This document shows, piece by piece, positions 11,781 to 23,312 of a stretch of 64,000 nt of DNA. The stretch's first letter is position 1. Every line of letters begins with the position of its first letter. Position numbers and translations under genes: made by a program. The notes below the pieces were generated by a model. It had not been told where the DNA came from, ran no database searches, and saw only the letters and a list, made by a program, of their open reading frames with translations. Source of the DNA: Kuschelorhynchus macadamiae (taxonomy: Eukaryota > Arthropoda > Insecta > Coleoptera > Curculionidae); NCBI GenBank assembly GCA_030620095.1, contig JAUTXW010003400.1, forward strand, positions 496,001 to 560,000, written 5' to 3'.

Positions 11781-14066
11781 AAAATATTTTTCTAGCCATA
11801 ATTCTACGACTCTGACCATCATAACTGACATGTATATTCAGGTCACATTGTTGACATATTATTTGACGAAACCATGACAATATCGTCGGCTAGTGCAAAA
11901 CGATATTTAAAACACTATTACATACAAAAATATGGTCTTCCTTAGCCTAAGTTAGTTTGATGCTTGATGTATGTAACTATCAAAAGCTTTAGCAGTATAT
12001 TTTCCATACCTTAGAATTTCAAACTACCAACCTGGTAATGAAAAAATATAAATCTGAGGAAAATGACAGATATATGATTTTTCATGTGGTTTATGGGCAA
12101 TTAGGCTTGTGAAAAGTGTACCTAATACATTTTTTAAATAAAATACAATTTCTAGTTCAGGGGAACAAAAATACATTTATTAACTTAAAATGTGCTAGGA
12201 CCCACCTAATTAGAGCGATTTAAACTATTAACTTTTGACCAAACTCTCCCTAAAACGAACAGCTATAAGATAATGTTATTTTCTTACTGTTCATATTCGT
12301 AGATAAGCACCACCTACCGAAAAGGATTTCTAGCACTGATTACTACCAAGGATCGATTCCTATAATATAGTCAGTCTATTTACAAATTTTCTTAGTATCC
12401 GTATATAACTATCGAGTACAATACTTAGTATTCGAGCACTGATTAAAACCAGGCATCGATTCCTATAATATAGTCAGTCTTCCACCAAGATTTATCTATG
12501 CGGCCCGATTCCGAAAGTAGTCAGTAGTCGATTCTCAATAAACTAGTCGGCTACTATCGATTCTTTATGGAATCGAATACTACCCGATTCCAGTATACGA
12601 GTACTCCCATCACTAATCTACATACATAAAAAATATATAGGGTCGAATAGTTAACCTCCTCCAAATCAATAATTTGTTTCTAACAAATTCCTTAGTTTTC
12701 CAATTACTTTTAGTGCATAGTTTGTCGATTTTACCTCAGCTTCTTGACGTATTGTATAAATTCTCCTAAATTCCTCTATAAGGCCATAGTATAGTAAATC
12801 CCGATGGTCTGACTTGCCCTAGAAATTTCTCAGTATTTTGCAATTGCTTTTTCTATAATGAAATAATAAAATTATGATTTTTAAAGCCCATCCACTTAAT
12901 TAGCTTTCGTAGCACTCCTGATTGATCGAAATGTTATTGGAAAGTCGGCAGTTTAAGTTTAAATTACGGGTAAGTTCAAATTAGACATAGCAGTTACTTC
13001 AGCCACTACTTTAAGTATAATTAGAAGTTGGCAACGACTTGAAAAGGAGATCCAGTTCGTTATTTAAGCAGAAAACTAAATATTGGATTAATTAGCTCTT
13101 GAGAATACAGAGTCGAAATTAATCCTATTTTATTTTATTTCAGAATAGTGTATTACCTGTTCATATGTTTTAAGGGAGATAGAAATGATTATAGTTCTTA
13201 TAGCTTTTTGAGATATTTCGAAAAAACTAAAAACTTGCACATCTGAAACTGTTGTAATTTTTTTACGTCTGAAAATTCCTTAAATCCATGAAAATATTTT
13301 ATAAGTAGCAACGTTTCGGTTTCGTGGAATCATCATCAACTTCTTCTTAAACTAATTTTAATTTTGACACAAAAAAACACCATAAATTAGTATTTACGAG
13401 TGATGCGAAGTCAAAATTCGACGGCAACTGTAGTAATAGTATGAAAAATATTAAATAGGAAGTGGCCTCCATATGAAAAGATTTGGTTGAGGTGTATATT
13501 TACAAACCACTTCGAGCATTGTCAATATTTTTAATAACATTTTAGTATATACAGGGTTTGACTGCAAATATTTTAACATAGAATAGTATGAACGATTTTA
13601 AACAAAATATTCTTGGAGAAGGTTTCAACTAATTCCAAGATAACATGGCAATATTGATGTTTGCTCGGACATCATTGTGATGACAATCTCATCATCTGTG
13701 TTTTACCAACAATAAAAAAACCTGTAGGTTTGAAAACGATTCAATTATTTTATTTTGATTATTTTTTTGGAATGTATGAATTAATTTTTTAATAAATTGT
13801 GGTTTGTTAGCATAATATCAGCGTGTATAAAAAAATAGTAAAAACTGGTTACTAAAACTTTTTCGATTATTTATTTGTTTAATTTTTACCTGCACAACCC
13901 AATTAACTTTATTAGTTTCCAGAAATGAATAAAGAGTATGAAGTTACCAAGCATATTAATTTATAGCACTATTAGGTAATTCACACACTAAAAAAAGTAT
14001 TTTAAAAACTTAAAGTAAATGCTGAAAATGACATCTGCCACTACTTAAACACGCACGAATACGGCG
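11781..14066. repeat. Array unit 2 (2286 bp)
   Basis: It differs from unit 1 by a 2-bp loss in a TATATA run (about 11833), a 5-bp TAGTA duplication (about 12788-12795), a G-to-A in ACCTCAGCTT (about 12738) and a cluster of four substitutions within eight bases at about 13737-13744. Confidence 0.9.
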
Positions 14067-16349
14067 AAAATATTTTTCTAGCCATAATTCTACGACTCTG
14101 ACCATCATAACTGACATGTATATATTCAGGTCACATTGTTGACATATTATTTGACGAAACCATGACAATATCGTCGGCTAGTGCAAAACGATATTTAAAA
14201 CACTATTACATACAAAAATATGGTCTTCCTTAGCCTAAGTTAGTTTGATGCTTGATGTATGTAACTATCAAAAGCTTTAGCAGTATATTTTCCATACCTT
14301 AGAATTTCAAACTACCAACCTGGTAATGAAAAAATATAAATCTGAGGAAAATGCCAGATATATGATTTTTCATGTGGTTTATGGGCAATTAGGCTTGTGA
14401 AAAGTGTACCTAATACATTTTTTAAATAAAATACAATTTCTAGTTCAGGGGAACAAAAATACATTTATTAACTTAAAATGTGCTAGGACCCACCTAATTA
14501 GAGCGATTTAAACTATTAACTTTTGACCAAACTCTCCCTAAAACGAACAGCTATAAGATAATGTTATTTTCTTACTGTTCATATTCGTAGATAAGCACCA
14601 CCTACCGAAAAGGATTTCTAGCACTGATTACTACCAAGGATCGATTCCTATAATATAGTCAGTCTATTTACAAATTTTCTTAGTATCCGTATATAACTAT
14701 CGAGTACAATACTTAGTATTCGAGCACTGATTAAAACCAGGCATCGATTCCTATAATATAGTCAGTCTTCCACCAAGATTTATCTATGCGGCCCGATTCC
14801 GAAAGTAGTCAGTAGTCGATTCTCAATAAACTAGTCGGCTACTATCGATTCTTTATGGAATCGAATACTACCCGATTCCAGTATACGAGTACTCCCATCA
14901 CTAATCTACATACATAAAAAATATATAGGGTCGAATAGTTAACCTCCTCCAAATCAATAATTTGTTTCTAACAAATTCCTTAGTTTTCCAATTACTTTTA
15001 GTGCATAGTTTGTCGATTTTACCTCGGCTTCTTGACGTATTGTATAAATTCTCCTAAATTCCTCTATAAGGCCATAGTAAATCCCGATGGTCTGACTTGC
15101 CCTAGAAATTTCTCAGTATTTTGCAATTGCTTTTTCTATAATGAAATAATAAAATTATGATTTTTAAAGCCCATCCACTTAATTAGCTTTCGTAGCACTC
15201 CTGATTGATCGAAATGTTATTGGAAAGTCGGCAGTTTAAGTTTAAATTACGGGTAAGTTCAAATTAGACATAGCAGTTACTTCAGCCACTACTTTAAGTA
15301 TAATTAGAAGTTGGCAACGACTTGAAAAGGAGATCCAGTTCGTTATTTAAGCAGAAAACTAAATATTGGATTAATTAGCTCTTGAGAATACAGAGTCGAA
15401 ATTAATCCTATTTTATTTTATTTCAGAATAGTGTATTACCTGTTCATATGTTTTAAGGGAGATAGAAATGATTATAGTTCTTATAGCTTTTTGAGATATT
15501 TCGAAAAAACTAAAAACTTGCACATCTGAAACTGTTGTAATTTTTTTACGTCTGAAAATTCCTTAAATCCATGAAAATATTTTATAAGTAGCAACGTTTC
15601 GGTTTCGTGGAATCATCATCAACTTCTTCTTAAACTAATTTTAATTTTGACACAAAAAAACACCATAAATTAGTATTTACGAGTGATGCGAAGTCAAAAT
15701 TCGACGGCAACTGTAGTAATAGTATGAAAAATATTAAATAGGAAGTGGCCTCCATATGAAAAGATTTGGTTGAGGTGTATATTTACAAACCACTTCGAGC
15801 ATTGTCAATATTTTTAATAACATTTTAGTATATACAGGGTTTGACTGCAAATATTTTAACATAGAATAGTATGAACGATTTTAAACAAAATATTCTTGGA
15901 GAAGGTTTCAACTAATTCCAAGATAACATGTCAATATTGATGTTTGCTCGGACATCATTGTGATGACAATCTCATCATCTGTGTTTTACCAACAATAAAA
16001 AAACCTGTAGGTTTGAAAATGTCTAAATTATTTTATTTTGATTATTTTTTTGGAATGTATGAATTAATTTTTTAATAAATTGTGGTTTGTTAGCATAATA
16101 TCAGCGTGTATAAAAAAATAGTAAAAACTGGTTACTAAAACTTTTTCGATTATTTATTTGTTTAATTTTTACCTGCACAACCCAATTAACTTTATTAGTT
16201 TCCAGAAATGAATAAAGAGTATGAAGTTACCAAGCATATTAATTTATAGCACTATTAGGTAATTCACACACTAAAAAAAGTATTTTAAAAACTTAAAGTA
16301 AATGCTGAAAATGACATCTGCCACTACTTAAACACGCACGAATACGGCG
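14067..16349. repeat. Array unit 3 (2283 bp)
   Basis: It matches unit 1 at the sites where unit 2 differs. Its own private changes include ATGCCAGATA (about 14351) and ACATGTCAATATT (about 15927). Confidence 0.9.
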
Positions 16350-17069
16350 AAAATATTTTTCTAGCCATAATTCTACGACTCTGACCATCATAACTGACAT
16401 GTATATATTCAGGTCACATTGTTGACATATTATTTGACGAAACCATGACAATATCGTCGGCTAGTGCAAAACGATATTTAAAACACTATTACATACAAAA
16501 ATATGGTCTTCCTTAGCCTAAGTTAGTTTGATGCTTGATGTATGTAACTATCAAAAGCTTTAGCAGTATATTTTCCATACCTTAGAATTTCAAACTACCA
16601 ACCTGGTAATGAAAAAATATAAATCTGAGGAAAATGACAGATATATGATTTTTCATGTGGTTTATGGGCAATTAGGCTTGTGAAAAGTGTACCTAATACA
16701 GTGTTTTACCAACAATAAAAAAACCTGTAGGTTTGAAAATGTCTAAATTATTTTATTTTGATTATTTTTTTGGAATGTATGAATTAATTTTTTAATAAAT
16801 TGTGGTTTGTTAGCATAATATCAGCGTGTATAAAAAAATAGTAAAAACTGGTTACTAAAACTTTTTCGATTATTTATTTGTTTAATTTTTACCTGCACAA
16901 CCCAATTAACTTTATTAGTTTCCAGAAATGAATAAAGAGTATGAAGTTACCAAGCATATTAATTTATAGCACTATTAGGTAATTCACACACTAAAAAAAG
17001 TATTTTAAAAACTTAAAGTAAATGCTGAAAATGACATCTGCCACTACTTAAACACGCACGAATACGGCG
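16350..17069. repeat. Array unit 4, internally deleted (720 bp)
   Basis: It follows unit 3 up to CCTAATACA at 16700, then jumps to GTGTTTTACC at 16701, which corresponds to 15981 in unit 3. This removes about 1.56 kb. No microhomology is seen at the joint. It then runs on into the rest of the mariner remnant. Confidence 0.9.
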
Positions 17070-17615
17070 AAGCCAATTTTCTTGAAGAGATTCAAGAACG
17101 TTATGTCTTTGTCTAATTTGTTCCGCTGCAGCAAAAATACAGTTTCTAAGGTTATCTTCATTTTCAATTTCAACCCTATTATACACTAATGTTTTCATGT
17201 GGCCCTAAAAATAAAAATGAAAGGGGTTTAGGTCTGGTGATCTCGGAATCCATTTTCTAGGTTCTGGGGCATTTCGACCTATCCACCTATTATCAAACGT
17301 ATTATCCAGATGTTGTAACACATTCCTATGAATGTGGGCAGGAGTTCCATCATGAAGAAACCAGGCACTGGCTCGCTGAGCTAAAGGAATATCTTCTAAA
17401 ACAGTGGGCAAGTCATTAGTTAGACGGAGATCAGTTTGACGGAGGTTTACACTTCCCGTATCGCAAACTCTTTGTAAATCCGCCACAAATCTTCTGTCAT
17501 TAGGACACCTCCTGTTAGGATATCATTCCCGGTATGTTTGAGACGCCAAATGAGCATTCTGTCTAAACTCTCCAGAAATAAGTAACATGTCTGCATATTC
17601 AATATTCGTATACAT
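17013..17615 (-). pseudogene. Mariner-family DDE transposase, internally deleted
   Basis: On the minus strand an ATG at 17613-17615 opens MYTNIEYADM, the typical N-terminus of this insect mariner/Tc1-type transposase, followed by the helix-turn-helix part up to VCDTGSVN. The frame then passes directly into DLPTVLEDIPLAQ and the second catalytic Asp (FLHDGTPAH), the third catalytic Asp (PRSPDLNP) and the C-terminus ending FQHLL with TAA at 17013-17015. About 150 residues, including the first catalytic Asp, are missing in frame. Two stops replace Trp codons: TGA in YRE-stop-YPNRR and TAG in FYF-stop-GHMK. It is a deletion derivative that then decayed. Its last 19 codons are part of the tandem unit upstream. 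Ends of the element were not found. Confidence 0.82.
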
Positions 17616-17949
17616 TTTTTAAGAGTTTTTAAATCCTGTATTAAAACGGTATGGAATTGCCTTATACGACAAAAAATTAAGGTGAAATAACTAAAAAACA
17701 AGACAACTGAAACTGATATGTTTGCCAATTGTTATGTTCGTTGAAGCCTGACCATTTCTCTACGGTGGGTAGTGTTGCCGTTTTTAAGTAAGCATGTTAT
17801 GGTAAAACAATTTATTCGTGTTTTGTTTTTCAAATTTAGGTCGTTCGGTACCAGCTTTGCCATATAATATTCACGAAATTACCGGTTAAAAAGATACGAC
17901 ATGTTTTCAAAAAACAATACCAAAAAGTCCTCTGACCTTGATAGTATTC

Positions 17950-18600
17950 CGGCCAGTCAGTGCGCTCCGGCATTGATCCCTATCCTTACCAGGTTATTTT
18001 AAGTGTCTTAGGACAAGGGGATTTTTTCTAAAATCAGGAAATTTGTTCGTGTACAGCCTGTTGGGATCCACAACTATTCCTTCTAACTACATACCCATAT
18101 GTCTCCCAATTTTGAAAATGGAGAAGTATATTAATAATGATTTTTTCAATTACTTGCAATTCCATTCCAATACAATTTCTCAAATTTGTTTCCAAAACTG
18201 ACACTGATGAGAGGCGTAGAATAATAAATGTATCCCTTACCGAGGACCCCATTAAAATCGTTAAATGAGGAACAAATAATCTCGTCCAGTTTAGCGTCAC
18301 TAATATAAAATCAAGTTTATTATTTCACAAATTGATCTCACTGATTGATGGTCCAAACATCTCAAGGAAGCTTGCATACTAAAGCATCGTCGAATTCTGG
18401 ACGATTTGTCGCTATTTTACAGATAGTACCACAAATTCTGTTTGGACGAAATAGCATCCATTATGCCCTCCTTAGTCATTCCTGTCAGGAAGACAGGAGC
18501 ATCGAGCCACATGCATCCCTTTACCATCCAACTGCAAAGACAAAAGACCTCCCACTTTCTTCTCTCCTTTATTCTCAGAGTGTATCGATTATAAAATAAC
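17950..18600 (+). pseudogene. LINE reverse transcriptase remnant (jockey-like)
   Basis: In broken plus-strand frames, ALIPILTRLF, then FVRVQPVG, then PSNYIPICLPILKMEKYINN and DFFNYLQFHSNTIS follow the order of the fingers and palm start of a jockey-type LINE reverse transcriptase (the usual A-R-V-x-P-V-P-K and N-Y-R-P-I blocks). After a gap, NNLVQFSVTNIKSSLLFHK resembles the block that follows the catalytic YADD box. The YADD box itself is missing, so there is an internal deletion near 18210-18260. There are several frameshifts and stops. The open frame at 18345-18599 is the decayed continuation and probably not a gene. The family call is by eye. Confidence 0.55.
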
Positions 18601-20420
18601 CAGCAAATGCCTTATCCTCTTCTCCTAATTTGCAAGTCTTTAAATCCCGCAAAAATAAACTTTCCCTGTCTTTCTTAAGCCTTGACCTTTCGTGGTCTAT
18701 TCATAGATAGAAAAAACTCAAGAACTGAATATGCGATTGCATTACATTAAATGCAGCGTTTTTCTCGGTTACTATTATCCAGATGGTATAGATAAAGCAT
18801 AAAAAAGGAAGGTTTAAGGATGTGAAATAATATTTTTATCAGAAAAAAACGCGTTAAATTTTTACTCGAATAGAAACGGAAAGTGTTCAAGGTAGTGTGG
18901 AATATTATGCGCAGTTAACATATCGCTATATAAAGAAATAAACAATAACGTAAACAAAAAGGTATCACTAACTATAAAATTTCATGATGAATTGGAATGG
19001 CTTAAAGATGATATGAAAACTAGCTTTTCGAAGCTATACGTAATTAATGACCTATGTTAGTGAAAACTGATATCTTTGAATTATCTCCATTCCGTCTTTT
19101 CGTAATACGTGGAATTTATAAATTAAGTCGTAAGCCATTACCTTGATTAAGCTGATCAGATATCGAAACCAAAAAACCTTCAAATATTTGAAAGATTATT
19201 TGAAATTAACTTTTTTTCGTGTTTTTTTATATTGTCTTTTTGTTAAATGTGTCTTTAGCAAAATGTAATAAATAACAGTTTTTTTAAATTAAGGAATCTA
19301 ATTCTTACTTTTTAAATTTTTTGCTATTATATAAAATGACTCACAAGCGATCTGATCTGTTGAATAAAATCCAATAAACTTGTATTTTAACCTGGTATCT
19401 TAACATATTAGTAAAAGTAGGTATTAAATAAAAAAAACACAGAGTTTTATCACTCCAAGGGACCTATTTTACAATTTCTATAAATTAGAAAGTAACTAAT
19501 CCTTGAAATCCAACAAACGAGCGGTGACATATTTGCATATCTCGCAAACACTAAGCTAGACGCAAAGAAGACCTACAGCATATTCAAAACCAAGATGGCT
19601 ATTAGGAAAACCAAAACCACCAGTTATATTGACTGTCATCAATATGACATGTTCTAGTTTAATATTCACAGGATCATTGGTGGATCTTGGTTTTAGTGTA
19701 CAATAGTAGATATATTATACTTTTGATGATTAGTTGTCAAATCAGATTTACTGACATTTCAATACATAGTTTAATATTATAAATCATAAAAAGAAAAAAT
19801 ACCTAGTTTTTATATGGTATAAATACTGGTCATCCGAGATCCAAAAAATACTAAGTTGAAAATATAAGAGTAAAGGAGGTCAATTTTTATTACTGATCAC
19901 GTTATTGTAAAAAGGAGTAATGTGTTATTTAAAAACACAATGTTGTTTGATAAATAGTGGTTTTATCAATCATTATTTACATCCAAGTTTGAAACATAGA
20001 TTTGAAGAAGAAGTTCACGTATTCAAGCCAACCGAAATGACCGGCTTTAAAAATATTAATGGCCCAACTATTTTAGAGTAAAAATCTAATAATTTAATAT
20101 TCCTTACAGTAAATGACAAATAGGGGGATTTAAAAAGTTTTCCCACTGGATTGTGGTGCCAAGTCTGATATATTTTTTATAATTTTCATATGTATATTTT
20201 ATATATCTCAGGTGCCATTTATTTCTTGTAGGTCCTTCATTTATGAGGAGATTTTAAACATAGTTTTGAAGACGGCTGTCATTTATTGACTTCCTTAATA
20301 TTCGTGGCAAGCTATTGACCAATATGTCAAATTAGATGTTTTCGGGGCCATGAAACACAAAAATAGTAAAGGGTGTCTAGTTGTTACGTGTAACGATAAA
20401 AGCGTAAAGTTCCCTAGCTG
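18601..20420. other. AT-rich intergenic DNA, no gene seen
   Basis: I found no recognisable residues in any frame, no inverted repeats of note and no tandem repeat. Confidence 0.4.
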
Positions 20421-20496
20421 AGAAAGGTTAAAAGCAAAATGGCGCCAGCTGAAGATTGCACTCACAGTGATGACAATCCCCTGGCTCTTTTAATTC

Positions 20497-20829
20497 ATGT
20501 TATGTTATACAATCACTAATCAGTCTCTGCGACCTGCGTCGCCTGTTACGAAATATGTTCACCAACAACATTTCTGTAATCACGATGTGGGAAAACGTAG
20601 CGTTTTCGGGTTATTTTTATGGTTTTTAGCGGTGGCCGATTGTCGAGATTATGCATGTGACTTTCAGTACTGTACTCGTCAATCTTCTTGGTCTGCATCG
20701 ACGCTCCAACAATGCGCCGTAAAAATGTGCAATTTCAACTGTATATTTATATATGGAAACGCGGAGATTAATTTATTTACAATAAATCCCAAAATGCAGT
20801 TTCCTGCGAATTCACCGAGATTAAAATAA
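20497..20829 (+). CDS. Hypothetical Cys-rich ORF, 110 aa, unidentified
   Basis: An ATG-started frame of 110 codons lies in a patch (about 20390-20830) with more G, C and CpG than its surroundings. Residues around 35-46 are hydrophobic (SVFGLFLWFLAVA) and are followed by a run of Cys residues (DCRDYACDFQYC, then QQCAVKMCNFNC), a pattern that would suit a secreted small protein if this were a downstream exon. However, the hydrophobic part is not at the N-terminus, no family is recognised, and the frame runs out in A/T-rich text with AATAAA-like signals just after the stop. It may equally be a fragment of a CpG-bearing repeat. Confidence 0.2.
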   Translation: MLCYTITNQSLRPASPVTKYVHQQHFCNHDVGKRSVFGLFLWFLAVADCRDYACDFQYCTRQSSWSASTLQQCAVKMCNFNCIFIYGNAEINLFTINPKMQFPANSPRLK

Positions 20830-22349
20830 AAATAAATACTTCTAATTAATTAATATACCTTACAAATAAAACTTAATAAATAATATGTGAGCGGATCCTG
20901 AACATCTATATATAAAAACAGTTTCTACAAGCTTAACTTTTAGAGATATCGAAACATATTATACTCAAAAGTTTCGTGATTTTGCCAAGAATTGCTAAAA
21001 CAATAAAGAAATAACAATTAGGATGCAAAAAATAGCATCGACTTTAGTATGTTAAATGGAACACCCTGTATTATAATATTTTGTTAAATGTGTATGTTCT
21101 TGCTGATTATATATATACCAGGTTTGAAACCTTTATCTTTAAAGACAGCTAAGCAAATTTACAAAAACCCTGTCTTATGCGGGAGTGTGTCGTTTCTGTT
21201 GAGTCCATTTATGTGTTAAAAAAAACTAGCACATTGAAAATTCTGAAAAAGTTTTTGTTATTTTTCTCCGCTGTCTGACGGATCAATTTAATGAAATGAT
21301 AAAATACAAAGTGTTCAATTTAAAACTATGTACTATTTTTTGATGTCCATAAAAGTTGAGATATTGTAAATATAATCAGTTAACCTGTATATAAAATTCC
21401 TTCAGTATTTTGTGATGTGAAGCAGGTAAAGCAAAAAAATTCGGATGAACATGGGATTGAAAACGGAAACATTTCTAGAGATATATTCAAATTTGATTTA
21501 CCCAGATCCGTAATTAATGTCTGTTTATGCTATTTTATTAAAAACTTTTCTTTTTGTAAAATTGGTTAATAAAACCCTACCTATACCTAGATAATGAAAT
21601 TCATATTTCTTCCATGTTATTGCATTTCATCACGCACAAAAAGAAATTAGAGTACCTCCATTGTGACTGTTAATTCGCATTTCTTGGCCCTCAACAACTA
21701 AAATATGACTTATGTATATGATAACGCGTCACAAATACTGAAGAAGTCAGTAGCGTCGTGCTGAAAAACACCTCAAAAATATAAAAAAAGGCATACATAT
21801 TTGGAATCTACATATCAAAACGTACATTTTAAAAAATAGATTGTCAACTAACTCGATGGAATTGACGCCATAGAATTTTTTAGATAAGGTAAGCATACGA
21901 TATGGAAGTAAATTTAAATGTGATTCCAAGATTTCACTGAATGGGTTCATTTTTTTATAGGGACAAAGTTAATATCGCCTTGGCATTCAGGCGCGAAAGT
22001 GAAAACTTTGAAATAGCCTAATGCGATTTGTCGCAACGAGTACAAAGTTGATTCTTTATTTCCCTCGGAAGAGAGAAATGTAGTAATCGTGAAAAAAATT
22101 ACCCTCCCAGTTTTCTACACATCTTTGCGCTTTAGGAAAGAACCCTCACTAGAACCTGAAAAACATGTTCCCCCATTCAAGCTGACTTGAAATTTTGCAT
22201 AAAAATTAAATGTAAAACAGGTATAAACTGGTAAAACTACGGCAAGTCAATAAAGAAAAACCAGTCAAATAAAATTTTTAAATATTAGATAAAATTCCAT
22301 TTCTCGTCGAATATACCTTTTTGTGGAGGAAAATAATACATGATATAAT
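20830..22349. other. AT-rich intergenic DNA, no gene seen
   Basis: A CACCCTGTATTATAATA near 21064 resembles a mariner-type terminal motif, but no partner end was found. The minus frame at 21747-21950 has no recognisable content. Confidence 0.35.
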
Positions 22350-22736
22350 TTATTTTTTATTGACTATGTAAACATAGTCATAAAAAAATAAAAATAAGTT
22401 AAAAACAGATATAAAATGGGGAAATTCGCCTTTACCTACAATTTTCTTCCTACAGAATTCCAGACAAATATTGTTGGTGAAACGTGTTATCCTGCTAACT
22501 CCACATTTTAGGATAAAATGGATTTTCGTGTTATTAGAACGAAAAGGAAATACTCTATTCGTACGAAAAACATCTATTCTTTTCATTTTATAAATATATG
22601 AATATGCTGGGTCAATAATTCCTGTGATTAACCATGGTAAGGCTACTATCTCCATTACTTCCATTGCATTCAGGGGTAGATATGTATGCCGTTTGGTGGA
22701 CTCCTGTTTTTTTGTAAATTTTATTATTGTTTCCAA
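22350..22736 (-). CDS. Hypothetical ORF, 128 codons, unidentified
   Basis: This is one of the longer open frames in the window (minus strand; no ATG at its first codon, the first ATG being in NAMEVMEI). The middle part reads like protein (IIDPAYSYIYKMKRIDVFRTNR, FRSNNTKIHFILKCGV) and is less A/T-biased than its end, which runs into Phe/Tyr-rich text. I recognise no domain. It could be a fragment of a retroelement polyprotein or chance. Confidence 0.18.
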   Translation of the reverse strand: METIIKFTKKQESTKRHTYLPLNAMEVMEIVALPWLITGIIDPAYSYIYKMKRIDVFRTNRVFPFRSNNTKIHFILKCGVSRITRFTNNICLEFCRKKIVGKGEFPHFISVFNLFLFFYDYVYIVNKK

Positions 22737-23141
22737 ATTTGCTATTATTCTAGCGACAGTTTATGGTAAAGGTTTGTATAAACAATAGTTTTATAAAATT
22801 TTTAATGAGAAATATTCTCATTATCTATACAAAATTAGTTGTATTTTACTACAAGGTTAATATCCTGTCCAAATGGAAGACATTTTACAAATTGTTTAAT
22901 TAATTATAAAGAGTTGGCAGCATTATATTTGTTAAAACAAACCGAAATAAATTTACTATACAAATTAGAATAACACTATTTCACCTTAGCTTTAAATAAA
23001 GTTCATAGCACGTCAAGTTATGGAAGGACGCACGTGGTTACGACTTGGATGGGTGATCATTTGAGAACACCATTTACTTTTTTTGATGAGTTAGATGATC
23101 AAAAAAAAAAAATATATATTTTAATAATTTGTTTCAATATA

Positions 23142-23207
23142 CCACGTTTTTAAATCGGACTAAAACATAATTTTTAACATGCCGCGTTTTTAAAGCGGAC
23201 TAAAAAG
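23142..23207. repeat. Two 26-bp direct repeats, 40-bp period
   Basis: CACGTTTTTAAATCGGAC and CGCGTTTTTAAAGCGGAC, both followed by TAAAA, lie 40 bp apart. The second also forms a short hairpin (CCGC/GCGG). Small and of unknown meaning. Confidence 0.45.
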
Positions 23208-23312
23208 TATAAAGTATGAAAATTTGTACTTGTTTGTAATTGTTACTTTTCATTCCATCTTAGAACAGTTGTATTTTTTATTTAAATATTTATTTTAAAG
23301 AATTAATGCCAA

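Larger units (their letters stand above)
9499..17069. repeat. Tandem array of a 2.28-kb unit, 3 full copies plus 1 internally deleted copy
   Basis: Four head-to-tail units start at the same text (AAAATATTTTTCTAGCC) at 9499, 11781, 14067 and 16350, giving lengths of 2282, 2286, 2283 and 720 bp. Identity between units is very high; I saw only about a dozen differences. The left flank breaks inside the hAT-like element and the right flank breaks inside the mariner transposase at about 17071. The junction between units is GGCG joined to AAAATATT, with a 2-bp AA overlap with the right flank. Each unit therefore holds the right part of the hAT element, a non-coding middle and the last 19 codons plus 3' flank of the mariner. 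No gene lies inside. Confidence 0.95.

Noticed and set aside
9499..17069. CRISPR array or rDNA spacer as explanation for the regular repeats
   Set aside because: The 2.28-kb unit is far too long for CRISPR, has no repeat-spacer pattern, and contains no rRNA-like sequence.
17447..17728. 93-codon minus-strand frame
   Set aside because: It overlaps the mariner remnant in another frame. The conserved residues lie in the neighbouring frame.
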